From assembly GCF_003815535.1 (NCBI RefSeq), contig NZ_RPFZ01000001.1, forward strand, positions 1,798,001-1,862,000: a stretch of DNA of 64,000 bases, in the 5' to 3' direction. This document shows, piece after piece, positions 53,427 to 62,380 of the stretch. The position numbers and the translations under genes were made by a program. The notes beneath the pieces were generated by a model. The model ran no database searches. It was not told the DNA's origin and saw only the letters and a program-made list of their open reading frames with translations. The DNA comes from Aurantiacibacter spongiae (GTDB lineage: Bacteria > Pseudomonadota > Alphaproteobacteria > Sphingomonadales > Sphingomonadaceae). Within the stretch, counting starts at the first letter, position 1. Every line of letters begins with the position of its first letter.

Positions 53427-55150
53427 CAAAACTGTTTGAAAGCGTCCAGGTCCTCAACGGCGCCAGCGCCTTCCTGAACGGTGCAGCACCGGGCGGATCG
53501 GGACTTGGCGGAAGCGTCAATCTGCAGCTCAAGAGGGCCGGAGACACCGACCTCAATCGCGTAACCGTTTCAGCCAGCGAGAATGCCCACTTCGGCGGCA
53601 GCTTCGATGTCGCTCGCCGCTTTGGCCAGAACGGCGAATGGGGCGTTCGCCTGAATGCAGCCTATCGTGACGGCGAAACGTCGATCGACCGTGAAGATCG
53701 CCGCACTCAGGTCGTGGGCGGTGCGATCGATTATGACAGTGGCCCGCTACGGGCAGCTCTCGACCTGGCGTTCCAGAATGTCCGGATCGACGCCTTGCGG
53801 CCGAAGGTCACCGTCGGAAGCGCAACGATCCCCGCCGTTCCCGATGGCGATGCGAACTATGCGCAGGATTTCACCTACACCGAACTGCGCGATGTTTTCG
53901 GCGCGCTGGCCGTGGAATACGATCTTGCCGACAATGCATTGGCATACTTCAGGGCCGGTGCGCGCGACGGGCGCGAGGAAGGCATTTACGGCGGCATTAC
54001 CGTTCTCGATGCCGGTAGCGGTGCTGCCAGCGGCACGGCGCTGTTCGTCCCGCGGACCGACAATAACGAAGCGGTCGAAGCTGGCATCCGCGTGAAGTTG
54101 GGCGAAGCGATCACCCACGAGTTCAATTTCGGCGGCAATGCCAGCTGGCAGGTGAACCGCAACGCCTATGATTTCCGTTACGGGCCTGGTTTTGCCGGCT
54201 ACGCCACCAATATCTACGACGCCCCGCAGGTCGAACTGCCGTCTTCGGCCCTCGTCGGCGGCGACCTTGAGGATCCCTTCCCGATTTCGCGGACGCGGCT
54301 CTGGAGTGCTTTCGCATCGGACACGATCGGGATGATCGAAGACCGTTTGCAGGTCACGGCGGGCCTGCGCCTGCAATCCATCAATGTGAAGAGCTACAGC
54401 TATTTCGGCGGCGACCTGGCGACCGAATACGATGAAAGCGCAGTCACGCCCGTAATCGGCGTGGTCCTCAAGCCCTTCGATGGCCTGTCGCTATATGGCA
54501 ACCGGATCGAGGCGCTCCAGCAAGGTCCGACAGCGCCCCTCGATCCGGCGCTCGTCAGCAATCCGGGAGAGGTGCTCGCGCCCCGCAAGTCGCTGCAGTA
54601 CGAGGTTGGAGGCAAGCTGGCACTGGGCGATGTCTTCGTCGGTCTCGGCGCCTACCGCCTTGAGCGACCGGGAGAGGGTGTGCTTGCCGACGGCAGCTTC
54701 GGATACCTCGGGGATCAGACGCACCAAGGCATCGAGTTCACGGTCAACGGCGATCTGACACCCAGCCTGAGGCTGATCGGCGGCGCAGCTCTGACCGATG
54801 CGAAGCTCGTCAGCGGCAACGAGGTACCTGGCGTTTCCGAATACACCGCCAATGCAGACTTGGAGTGGGACTTGGGCTTTGTGCCTGGCGCGACGATCAC
54901 AGCGCGTGCAGTGCACACGGGTCCGCAGTGGGTCGATGCCGCCAACACGCTCGAACTCGATAGCTGGACGCGTATCGATCTCGGTGCGCGCTACGTCTTC
55001 GCGGCGGACGACACGCCGGTCACGCTCCGCCTTTCGGCCGATAATATCACGAACGAAAAGTACTGGGCCAGCGCGTTCGACGTCTTTTCTGCCGCACTGC
55101 TGCAAGGAACCCCGCGCACAATCAAAGCCAGCATCTCTGCCGACTTCTAA
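53427..55150 (+). pseudogene. TonB-dependent siderophore receptor lacking its N-terminus
   Basis: The frame encodes about 573 residues of a FhuE/FpvA-type receptor, starting inside the plug domain at LFESVQVLNGASAFLNG and running through the complete barrel (SVNLQLKRAGDTDLNRVTVS to LQGTPRTIKASISADF, with the terminal Phe). The signal peptide, TonB box and first half of the plug are missing; they were lost where the sequence joins the PAS remnant. Without them the protein could not be exported or energised. An isolated ATG a few codons upstream of the homology start has no ribosome site. Confidence 0.82.
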
Positions 55151-55316
55151 GTTGGGCTGCGATGGGGCCGCTAGTGGTCAGTCCGGTCCTGGTCGACAAG
55201 GCGCAGATAGCGGACATTCGGCTTGCGACCCGTGAGCGGACATTGGTCGCATTACACCGCTGTGTGAAAGCAGTCGTTGGGTTGGAATGGAGAGAACTCC
55301 GGCGATCGGGTGCTGC

Positions 55317-56648
55317 TCAACCCAACATAGATCCGGCGTCGGAGGCAGCTGTAGGGTAAGCAAACATAGTCGATTTAATATCGTCCGCATTAAGCCCATG
55401 TCGGATGGCTAAGCCGAAGATATTGATCAGTTCGTCAGCGTCAGGGCCGACCAGGTGAGCCCCAAGGATGCGTCCTGTTCCAGTTTCGACCAGCACCTTG
55501 TGGCCGTAGATCTCTTCGTTCAGCCGCCTTGCCGAAAACCAACCTGGGTGCGATCCAGCATTCACCGTGAAATCCAAACCTGCCTCGTGCGCCTCGCTTT
55601 CCAGCATTCCGACCCGCGCCGCCGGCGGCTCCGTGAAAAGTGCACTAGGAACCCCACAATAGTTCGGAGCTCGGCCGCTATCTTCGAGTATGTTCTCAAG
55701 AACCACTTTGGCATCATGACTGGAGACCGGAGTCAGTGGCGGACCATTTGCAGCAGCGTCACCCGCCGCGAAGACTTTGGGGTTGCTTTGGCTTCGTAGT
55801 TGAGCGGTAAGCACCAAGCGACCCTCGTCACAGGCGACGTCTCCCGCCCCCAGATCGAGCGAACCGATCGCAGGGACTCTTCCGGCAGCGTGCACCACCA
55901 AGTCCCCTTCGATCCTGCGGTCGCCAGCATGGACGGTCAGAACGCCGCCTCTCTTCGCTACGCTGTTCACCTCGGCGTCCACGATTTCAATGCCGAGATC
56001 GTCGAAACTCGGCATGAGCCAATCGACCGTGTCAGGGTCGAAGGCTTTCAGAATGCGGCCTCGTTGGATGATGGTCACCTTTGCACCTGCCCGCGCCGCG
56101 AGGTGGGCAAATTCCGCAGCTATGTATCCACCGCCGACGAATACGATCCGATCTGGAAGGGATTCGAGTTCTAGGAATGCATCGCTGTGGGTCAGCAACG
56201 GCTCGCCTTCGATGCCAAGTGATCGAGGCTCCGCCCCCGTCGCGATAAGAGCGTGGGAAAAACACAGTTCGGTCTCGCCTATCACGATCCGGCCGGGGCC
56301 AGCGAAGCGAGCCGTGCCGTGGAAGGTCGCGACGCCCTTTCGCTCGTAGCGAGCTTCCTGCTTTTCAGGGACGGGGTCGGTGAAGCTGCGCTTGAATGCC
56401 TGGAGGTCACCCCAGTCAATCGAAACAGAACCTTCGATACCCTTCCCCTTCAATCGCCTGTGTGCAGCGAGCGCTTCCTCTCCACTCACCATCATCTTTT
56501 TCGGATCGCACCCTCGGAGCGCGCATGTGCCACCGTAGGGCCTGTAATCGATAACCGCGCAACGCTTCCCGGCGTCGGCCATCTGGTGGACCGCGACCTG
56601 CGCAGCCGTTCCCGATCCGATCGCAATGAAATCGAAAGCCTCAGCCAT
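55317..56648 (-). CDS. flavoprotein disulfide reductase of the mercury-type module
   Basis: A 443-residue class I pyridine nucleotide-disulfide oxidoreductase. FDFIAIGSGTAAQVAVHQMA binds FAD, GGTCALRGCDPKKMMV holds the redox cysteine pair, IVFVGGGYIAAEFAHLAARA binds NAD(P)H, and KVFAAGDAAANGPPLTPVSS is the second FAD block. It lacks the N-terminal HMA domain and the C-terminal Cys pair of mercuric reductase MerA. As the last gene after merT and a GDCCVxC gene it may reduce Hg(II) or a related thiol-bound metal; this is inference. It overlaps the GDCCVxC gene by 8 bases. Confidence 0.85.
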   Translation of the reverse strand: MAEAFDFIAIGSGTAAQVAVHQMADAGKRCAVIDYRPYGGTCALRGCDPKKMMVSGEEALAAHRRLKGKGIEGSVSIDWGDLQAFKRSFTDPVPEKQEARYERKGVATFHGTARFAGPGRIVIGETELCFSHALIATGAEPRSLGIEGEPLLTHSDAFLELESLPDRIVFVGGGYIAAEFAHLAARAGAKVTIIQRGRILKAFDPDTVDWLMPSFDDLGIEIVDAEVNSVAKRGGVLTVHAGDRRIEGDLVVHAAGRVPAIGSLDLGAGDVACDEGRLVLTAQLRSQSNPKVFAAGDAAANGPPLTPVSSHDAKVVLENILEDSGRAPNYCGVPSALFTEPPAARVGMLESEAHEAGLDFTVNAGSHPGWFSARRLNEEIYGHKVLVETGTGRILGAHLVGPDADELINIFGLAIRHGLNADDIKSTMFAYPTAASDAGSMLG

Positions 56649-56853
56649 TGCAGCAGTCCCCTTCCTGTATCGGAGGACAGCGAACTGTGCCGTAGGAGCA
56701 GAACACGCAGCAATCGCCGTGGAGCGGCTTGAGACGCACGCCGCAGCCCGTGCAAGTGTAGAAGAACATGCAGGCGTTGGTCGGCATTTCCATGTCTTCT
56801 TCATGACCGCATTCGGGGCAGCGCAAGCGCGAGATCAGGATCGGATCAGCCAT
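56641..56853 (-). CDS. GDCCVxC-domain small protein
   Basis: A 70-residue cytoplasmic protein packed with cysteines: RCPECGHEEDMEMPTNACMF, YTCTGCGVRLKPLHGDC and CVFCSYGTVRCPPIQEGDCC. It contains two zinc-ribbon-like CxxC knuckles and the GDCCVFC motif that names a family found with mer genes, including selenoprotein members elsewhere. The function is unknown; Hg(II) binding or transfer from MerT to the reductase is plausible. The ATG at 56853 has AGGTG 9 bases ahead; a GTG 12 bases upstream is the alternative. It overlaps merT and the reductase gene by 8 bases each. Confidence 0.8.
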   Translation of the reverse strand: MADPILISRLRCPECGHEEDMEMPTNACMFFYTCTGCGVRLKPLHGDCCVFCSYGTVRCPPIQEGDCCNG

Positions 56854-57193
56854 AGAGGAAGGCACCTGTCAGCAGCGCAGCACCGATGGCAATCCCTATG
56901 GCGGTCAGCGCTTGATAGGTCGGTGATCCGCATGCACTGTCCGCCGGGCATGTTTGTGCCTGCCTAAACTGCCAGAGCAAACGGAGGGTCGCAGCGAGGA
57001 GAAGAGCCGACGCGAGGGTCAGCAGGGGGAGGCGATAGGGGGCTACGACAGGCGAGATGCTGCCAAGCCACGCGGAACCCACACCAACTGACGTAAGCGT
57101 CAATGGGAGTGCACAGCAAGCAGCTGCTCCGAAGGCAGCAAAGACACCGCTGCCCGCCGCTAATCCGTTCCACCATGTGCTGAAGCTGCGCAC
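56846..57193 (-). CDS. merT: MerT-like mercuric transport protein
   Basis: A 115-residue inner-membrane protein with three spans. The first span carries FAAFGAAACCALPLTLTS with the vicinal Cys pair that accepts Hg(II) in MerT; a loop has QTCPADSACGSPTYQ with the second cysteine pair facing the cytoplasm. The GTG at 57193 follows GGAAAGGG at proper spacing; a TTG 33 bases upstream is the alternative start. No merP gene follows, unlike classical mer operons. Driven from the palindromic MerR site just upstream. Confidence 0.82.
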   Translation of the reverse strand: MRSFSTWWNGLAAGSGVFAAFGAAACCALPLTLTSVGVGSAWLGSISPVVAPYRLPLLTLASALLLAATLRLLWQFRQAQTCPADSACGSPTYQALTAIGIAIGAALLTGAFLYG

Positions 57194-57234
57194 CAGTCGT
57201 CCCTTTCCAAAACCCGATTCCCGCAATTATTTAC

Positions 57235-57255
57235 AGTCTGTAGCAACTACAGACT
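57235..57255. promoter_or_regulatory. MerR-type operator/promoter of the mercury module
   Basis: AGTCTGTAG-CAA-CTACAGACT is a perfect 9+3+9 inverted repeat. On the minus strand it lies within a TTGAGT to TAAATA promoter with a 19-base spacer, the MerR-type arrangement. It sits between merT and merR, which diverge. Confidence 0.85.
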
Positions 57256-57268
57256 CAAGGGGTTTCGT

Positions 57269-57658
57269 GTGAAAATCGGTGATGTATCGAAACAGACCGG
57301 ATGCAAAATCGAGACAATCCGATATTATGAGCGGATAGGAGTCATCGACCCGCCTCCACGAAGGGGCGCTTACCGCGACTACGGTCCTCGGGACATCGAG
57401 CGGCTGCGTTTCGTTCGGCGTGCGCGCGAACTCGGCTTCTCCCTTGAAGAGGTGCGGGCGCTGCTCGACCTCACACCGGGGCCCGATGTGCATTGCGATC
57501 AAGTGCAATCAATCGCGGAACAGCATCTCGGGAACGTCCGCGCCAAGCTGGCGGACCTCGCGCGCATGGAAACTGCTCTGACAAAATTGATCAGGCAGTG
57601 TGGCACTACCAGTGATGATCGGTGCCCGGTATTGGAAAGCTTAGCCGGCGAAGGCTAA
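57269..57658 (+). CDS. merR: MerR-family regulator, mercury type
   Basis: A 129-residue MerR-family protein. The DNA-binding part is KIGDVSKQTGCKIETIRYYE followed by AYRDYGPRDIERLRFVRRAR. The metal site has Cys76, Cys111 and Cys119 (DVHCDQV, IRQCGTTSDDRCP), matching the spacing of the three Hg(II)-binding cysteines of MerR, and the intervening helix QHLGNVRAKLADLARMETAL is close to Tn501 MerR. It starts at a GTG. Divergent from merT over a perfect operator. Confidence 0.87.
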   Translation: MKIGDVSKQTGCKIETIRYYERIGVIDPPPRRGAYRDYGPRDIERLRFVRRARELGFSLEEVRALLDLTPGPDVHCDQVQSIAEQHLGNVRAKLADLARMETALTKLIRQCGTTSDDRCPVLESLAGEG

Positions 57659-58335
57659 TCCAGCAGATCCAAGCTACGGACCAACGTTCCATCCAACACT
57701 CACAATTGACTCAGCCTGCCAGAGCAGAAAAGCAAGCGGTCCGCTTTCGGGCACCTTGCTATGCGCGGGCTACGTCCAGAATCCGGGCGTATTGTGTTGA
57801 AAAACTCTGCCACCCGTTTTGGTCGGTAACACTAGAACTTTGGCACGCCTCGTAGTGTAACAATGATTCAAGCGGCAAGCTCACTCTGAATTTTTGTTGC
57901 CCGAAATTAACCTCCGGCGCGGCGGGGCCGACTTTTTCAACACAATACGGGCGTAAAGCTGACATTGATATCGCCCAACTCGCATAGGGAGAAATTGAAT
58001 TTGGAGTCCCGAAAAAGGCATCGAACCAATGCATTAGACGGCTTTTGAGGGCCTTTTGAGGGCTTTTTGGAGACGACCGAATTCCTAGCTATCTGATAAG
58101 ACGTAAAAAATTATTTCGAATGTGATGCCTCTTCTGGCACCACTTCTTTCCATCCCCATCATATTGCGCGCGAAGGCTCGGACCGATTGCGCGCGGATGA
58201 TCCGTGCCTGGCCGGAAAGCAGCGTATCTTCCGGCTCGGTTCTCACCATCTGAACAGGGTATCGTGGGCCCTCTGCCCTTTCCGTAAAGCCGGTCTTGTG
58301 CTTTGTTCGGTTCGTCTCGCTGGAGTGAACGCCAC
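57659..58335. other. gene-free boundary between metal island and photosynthesis genes
   Basis: A 677-base stretch without a credible gene. It has a lower GC share than its surroundings in parts. It holds the MITE-like element (57784-57953), a short tandem of TTTTGAGGGC-like units near 58045-58070, and the putative promoter zone of tspO. I see no tRNA and no integrase. Confidence 0.6.
57784..57953. mobile_element. 170-base MITE-like element with 24-base inverted ends
   Basis: The left end CGGGCGTATTGTGTTGAAAA continues ACTC (57784-57807) and is matched in inverse orientation by the right end (57930-57953), which read from outside is CGCCCGTATTGTGTTGAAAA then AGTC. Only three of 24 positions differ. 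The 122 bases inside code for nothing recognisable. The ends look like those of an insertion sequence family whose transposase is absent, so this is either a MITE or an IS collapsed by deletion. Target duplications are not clear. Confidence 0.65.
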
Positions 58336-58815
58336 ATGGAAGTTGCCATCGCGGTTGGATGGGCGCTGGCCCTTGGGCTGGTCGGCGGTCTGCTGACCGA
58401 CGTGGGTGACTGGTATGCGGGTCTGCGCAAGCCGTCCTGGCAGCCGCCGGACTGGCTGTTCGGTCCCGCATGGACCGTCATTCTCGGGCTTGCGGCGTGG
58501 GCCTTCGTCCTTGCCTGGCGCGGGACTGACGAGAGCGGGAAAGGCCTGCTGCTGGGTCTCTATGCGATAAACGGCGTCTTTCACCTGCTGTGGTCGCCGC
58601 TCTTCTTCAAATGGAAACGACCGGACTGGGCGCTGGTCGAGGTGGCGTTTCTGTGGGCTTCGGTACTCGCGCTCGCCATCGCGCTTCGTCCCATGTCCGT
58701 CCTCGCGAGCTGGCTGATCGTCCCCTATCTCGTCTGGGTCAGCTTCGCTGCCATCCTCAACCTCGCCATCGTACGTCGCAACGGCCCGTTCGCCCCGCGC
58801 CGGGCCAGCCTGTAG
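58336..58815 (+). CDS. tspO: TspO/MBR-family tryptophan-rich sensory protein
   Basis: A 159-residue inner- or outer-membrane protein with five spans. LRKPSWQPPDWLFGPAWTVI is the conserved TspO block, and WSPLFFKWKRPDWALVEV, SWLIVPYLVWVSFAAILN follow. In phototrophic alphaproteobacteria TspO binds tetrapyrrole intermediates and modulates photosynthesis gene expression, which fits its place next to the bch genes. The ATG at 58336 has GGAGTG upstream. It is the first gene of the photosynthesis block and lies 75 bases before bchI. Confidence 0.9.
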   Translation: MEVAIAVGWALALGLVGGLLTDVGDWYAGLRKPSWQPPDWLFGPAWTVILGLAAWAFVLAWRGTDESGKGLLLGLYAINGVFHLLWSPLFFKWKRPDWALVEVAFLWASVLALAIALRPMSVLASWLIVPYLVWVSFAAILNLAIVRRNGPFAPRRASL

Positions 58816-58890
58816 AGCGAAGGGGAGGCTTGCCTTTCGCCACGTGCATGTGAGAATTGCGCACCTTCCCCTCTCGCAGGAGCCGCATTC

Positions 58891-59898
58891 TTGCCCTTTC
58901 CCTTTTCCGCGATCGTAGGCCAGGAAAGACTGAAGCAGGCGTTGCTGTGCGTGGCGGTCGACCCGAGCATCGGCGGGGTACTGGTGATGGGCGACCGCGG
59001 AGCCGGCAAATCCACCGCCATCCGCGGTCTGGCCGCCCTGTTGCCGGAAATCTCCGTCATTGCGGGTTGCGCCTACGGTTGCCGACAGGACGACGGCGCC
59101 AGCCAGTGCGAGCGGTGCGCCGCCATGTCCGATCCCGAGACGATCCGGCGGACGGTACCGATGGTCGATCTGCCGCTTGGCGCGGGAGAGGAGCGCGTGA
59201 CCGGTGCGCTGGATCTCGAGCGGGCGCTCGGCAAGGGGGAAAAGGCGTTCGAACCCGGCCTGCTGGCACGCGCCAACGGGGGCTTTCTCTACATCGACGA
59301 AGTCAACCTGCTCGAGGACCATCTGGTCGATCTCCTGCTCGATGTGGCGGCATCGGGTACCAACGTCGTCGAGAGGGACGGACTGTCCGTCCGCCATCCG
59401 GCGCGGTTCGTCCTTGTCGGCAGCGGCAACCCCGAGGAAGGCGAGCTCCGCCCGCAATTTCTCGACCGGTTCGGACTGTCGGTGGATGTGTCGACTCCGG
59501 AGGATCTGCCGCAGCGCATCGAGATCGTGCGGCGCCGCGATTCCTACGACCGCGATCCGCAGGGCTTCGCAAAGGCCTGGCGGCGGCGCGACCTCGCCGT
59601 ACGACGCAAGGTCGTGGCAGCGCGCGACAGGATCGGGGAGGTCGAGGTCGGCGATGCGATGCTGGAACGCGTTGCCAGGCTGTGCCTTTCGCTCGGGACT
59701 GACGGGCTGCGCGGCGAACTCGTACTCATGCGGACCGCACGCGCGATCGCCGCCCTCGCCGGACGCGACGAGGTCGACACGAACGACCTGCGCGAAGCCG
59801 CTCCCATGGCGCTCGGCCATCGCCTCCGGCGCGATCCGCTGGAGAGTGGGCAGGAGGGTGCGCGCGTCGAAAGGGCGGTCGCCGAAATCCTCGCATGA
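58891..59898 (+). CDS. bchI: BchI, magnesium chelatase ATPase subunit I
   Basis: A 335-residue AAA+ ATPase that drives insertion of Mg into protoporphyrin IX, with BchD and BchH. It has LVMGDRGAGKSTAIRGL (Walker A, residues 32-48), GGFLYIDEVNLLEDHLVDLL (Walker B) and LVGSGNPEEGELRPQFLDRF with the sensor Asn and Arg finger. The start is a TTG with GCAGGAG at proper spacing, and PFPFSAIVGQERLKQAL right after it is the normal BchI beginning, so TTG is real. Overlaps bchD by 4 bases. Confidence 0.95.
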   Translation: MPFPFSAIVGQERLKQALLCVAVDPSIGGVLVMGDRGAGKSTAIRGLAALLPEISVIAGCAYGCRQDDGASQCERCAAMSDPETIRRTVPMVDLPLGAGEERVTGALDLERALGKGEKAFEPGLLARANGGFLYIDEVNLLEDHLVDLLLDVAASGTNVVERDGLSVRHPARFVLVGSGNPEEGELRPQFLDRFGLSVDVSTPEDLPQRIEIVRRRDSYDRDPQGFAKAWRRRDLAVRRKVVAARDRIGEVEVGDAMLERVARLCLSLGTDGLRGELVLMRTARAIAALAGRDEVDTNDLREAAPMALGHRLRRDPLESGQEGARVERAVAEILA

Positions 59899-61496
59899 AT
59901 GCGCCTGATTGCGTTGCCTGGGAGGATGCCGAACTGGCGCTCGCCTGTCTGGCCCGGGCCCCGACGGGGATCGTCGTTCGGGCGCGGCATGGTCCGGTGC
60001 TGGAACGGTTCCTCGGCCAGCTCGCCAATGCGGCGCGTCCGATCTACCGGCTTTCTCCCGAAAGCGAGGCGGCCCCGCTACGCGGTTCGCGCGACCTGCT
60101 CGCCTCGCTGGCCAGGCAACGCGTCGTTCACCATGCAGAGCTGCGAGAACGGTGTGCGGGACGGGTACTGCTCGTACCCGGTGCGGAACGGATCGGAGCC
60201 GAACTGGGCGCGATCATCGCGGACCTGATCGAAAATCCGCCCGAAAACTCCGCGATCGTCCTGGTCGACGAAAGCGAGGAAGGTCGCGGCATCCCATCCG
60301 CCCTCGACCATCGACTGCCACTGGTGCTGGACCTCGACGGCCTGACGCTCGCGTCTTGCCGCGGGATGCATTTCGATCGGATCGAAACCGATAATCTTGC
60401 AGATGGTGACCTGCCGACCCTCGTCGAGGCCGCCGCGCATCTTGGCATCGCCGATCCCCGCATCGCCCTTGGCGCGTTGAGGACTGCCAGGGTCGCGGCT
60501 GGTCTGCTCGGCCGCGAGGAAGCTCTGGCTTTCGTCGCGCGCCGGGTGCTGGCACCGCGCGCCGTGCAGTTGCCGGATCCCGGCGATAGTCCTCCCGAAC
60601 CCGAACACAATTCCCCGGAAAGTCCGGCATCGGAAGAAACCCGGCCCGGGGATACGGAAATCGTGATCAAGGCCGCCCGCGCGTTCATCGATCCGGCCCT
60701 GTTGCGCCAGGACCGCGCGAGGGGCGGGAAGGGCGGTGGGGGGAGCGCGCGGGCGAAGAACGGTTCGGGCCAGCGCGGCCGCAAGTTGCGGACGCGGCGG
60801 GGCAGGCCGGGCGGCGGGATGCGGCTCGACCTTGTCGCCACGCTGATCGCCGCCGCACCGGATCAGCAGTCTGGCGGTGGACCGCCCCTGCGTATCGCCG
60901 CGCGCCACCTTCGCGTCGCCGCGCGCGAGCCGCGCCGGCGGCAGGCGACGATCTTCGCCATCGACGCTTCCGGCTCGGCCGCCCTGGCGCGGCTCGCGGA
61001 GGTCAAGGGCGCGGTCGAGAGCCTGCTTGCGGAAAGCTATGTCCGTCGCGACGAAGCGGCGCTCATCGCCTTTCGCAATGCCGGCGCCGAACTGGTCTTG
61101 CCACGCACCCGATCGCTGGCACGTGCCAGCCGATTGCTGTCCGGACTTGTCGGCGGAGGCGGGACTCCGCTGGCCGAAGGGATCGGCCGTGCGACCAGGG
61201 AGGCTTTGCTCGCCCGCGCCGCCGGCCGCTCTCCCCTGCTGGTCGTGGTCACGGACGGCGATGCGAACCAGACCACTTCCGGGACCACCGACCGCACTGA
61301 GGCCAAGCGTGAAGCGCTCGTCGCCGCGCGGGAAATCGCCAGCCTGTCCCTGTCTGCCATCGTCGTCGACTGTGCTGCGCGTCCGCGCGGGTTCACGCGT
61401 GAACTGGCAACGGCGATGAACGCCCGTCACTTCGCCTTGCCGCGCATGGATCGCGGCTCGCTTTCGCAGGCTGCCAGGGCGGCAAGAACGCCATGA
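59895..61496 (+). CDS. bchD: BchD, magnesium chelatase subunit D
   Basis: A 533-residue partner of BchI. The N-terminal 260 residues are an AAA+-like domain without an intact Walker A, as usual for BchD. A Pro/Glu-rich linker follows (residues about 220-260), then a basic stretch, and a C-terminal von Willebrand A domain with TIFAIDASGSAALARLAEVK, the DxSxS MIDAS site for Mg. ALVAAREIASLSLSAIVVDC follows in the same domain. Length is typical. It overlaps bchI and bchO by 4 bases, so bchIDO is one translationally coupled unit. Confidence 0.93.
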   Translation: MNAPDCVAWEDAELALACLARAPTGIVVRARHGPVLERFLGQLANAARPIYRLSPESEAAPLRGSRDLLASLARQRVVHHAELRERCAGRVLLVPGAERIGAELGAIIADLIENPPENSAIVLVDESEEGRGIPSALDHRLPLVLDLDGLTLASCRGMHFDRIETDNLADGDLPTLVEAAAHLGIADPRIALGALRTARVAAGLLGREEALAFVARRVLAPRAVQLPDPGDSPPEPEHNSPESPASEETRPGDTEIVIKAARAFIDPALLRQDRARGGKGGGGSARAKNGSGQRGRKLRTRRGRPGGGMRLDLVATLIAAAPDQQSGGGPPLRIAARHLRVAAREPRRRQATIFAIDASGSAALARLAEVKGAVESLLAESYVRRDEAALIAFRNAGAELVLPRTRSLARASRLLSGLVGGGGTPLAEGIGRATREALLARAAGRSPLLVVVTDGDANQTTSGTTDRTEAKREALVAAREIASLSLSAIVVDCAARPRGFTRELATAMNARHFALPRMDRGSLSQAARAARTP

Positions 61497-62380
61497 CCCG
61501 GCCGCGCTGGGAAGTCGACGGACGCGACTGGCCGGCGCGCGAGAGCAGCCGGTTCGTGCGCGCGGGCGGTATCGAATGGCACCTCCAGATAGACGGGGGC
61601 GGGCCGGTAATGCTGCTGCTTCACGGGACGGGCGCCTCAACGCACAGCTGGGCACCCCTCCGGCCCTTCCTCGCCCCGGACTGGACCCTCGTAGCACCCG
61701 ACCTGCCCGGGCACGGTTTTTCCTCGCAAAGGGCCGGGGGACGGGCAACGCTGCCGTTCGTCGCCCGCGCGGTCGGGGCATTGCTGGAGACCTGCGACAT
61801 GCGCCCGGCGGTGATCGTCGGACATTCCGCCGGGGCCGCCATCGCTGTGCGGATGGCGCTCGACGGGATCGCGGTGCCGGAGCGGATCGTATCTCTGGCA
61901 GGCGCCTTGCTACCTTTCGGTGGAGCGGCGAACCGCCTGTTTCCCGCCGCGGCGAAACTTCTCTTTCTGAACCCGTTCGTGCCATCGCTCCTGGCCTGGG
62001 GCGCCCGGGGAGAGGGCATGGTGGAAAGGATGCTCGAGCAGACGGGATCGACCCTTCCGGTCGCCCAGCGCGAGATCTACGCCCGGTTGTTTCGCCACTC
62101 CTCCCATGTCGACGCGTCGCTCGCCCTGATGGCGAACTGGGATCTGGATACGCTGGCGGCGGACCTGCCGGACCTGCCGGTGCCGCTCGATCTGGTGTTT
62201 GCCGACAAGGATGCGATGGTGGCACCAGACGTCGCGCGCCGCGTCGCTGCGTTGGTTCACGGCAGCAGCATTACCAGGCTCGAAGGCGTGGGTCATCTGG
62301 CGCACGAGGAAGCGCCGGAGCGAGTCGCCCGGGTGATCCGCCACCTCGCCGGTATCAGCGATCCCAGCCAGGGCGATTGA
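61493..62380 (+). CDS. bchO: BchO, alpha/beta hydrolase of bacteriochlorophyll synthesis
   Basis: A 295-residue alpha/beta hydrolase that in purple phototrophs is always linked to bchI/bchD and is thought to assist Mg chelation. MLLLHGTGASTHSWAPLRPF forms the oxyanion region, VIVGHSAGAAIAVRMAL holds the nucleophile Ser in GHSAG, LVFADKDAMVAPDVARRV the Asp, and LEGVGHLAHEEAPERVARVI the His. The start overlaps the bchD stop. The 3' end overlaps the convergent crtC gene by 26 bases. Confidence 0.92.
   Translation: MTRPRWEVDGRDWPARESSRFVRAGGIEWHLQIDGGGPVMLLLHGTGASTHSWAPLRPFLAPDWTLVAPDLPGHGFSSQRAGGRATLPFVARAVGALLETCDMRPAVIVGHSAGAAIAVRMALDGIAVPERIVSLAGALLPFGGAANRLFPAAAKLLFLNPFVPSLLAWGARGEGMVERMLEQTGSTLPVAQREIYARLFRHSSHVDASLALMANWDLDTLAADLPDLPVPLDLVFADKDAMVAPDVARRVAALVHGSSITRLEGVGHLAHEEAPERVARVIRHLAGISDPSQGD

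Noticed and set aside
55151-55316. Possible small gene between the receptor remnant and the reductase gene
   Set aside because: Only short frames without ribosome sites or recognisable sequence.
57759-58034. Minus-strand open frame of 91 codons over the MITE-like element
   Set aside because: It is formed by the inverted ends and the non-coding middle of the element, with no ribosome site or family match.
58243-59820. Minus-strand open frame of 525 codons opposite tspO and bchI
   Set aside because: Antisense to two recognised genes and without any recognisable domain.
60078-62225. Minus-strand open frame of 715 codons opposite bchD and bchO
   Set aside because: Antisense to two recognised photosynthesis genes; Arg/Pro-rich noise.
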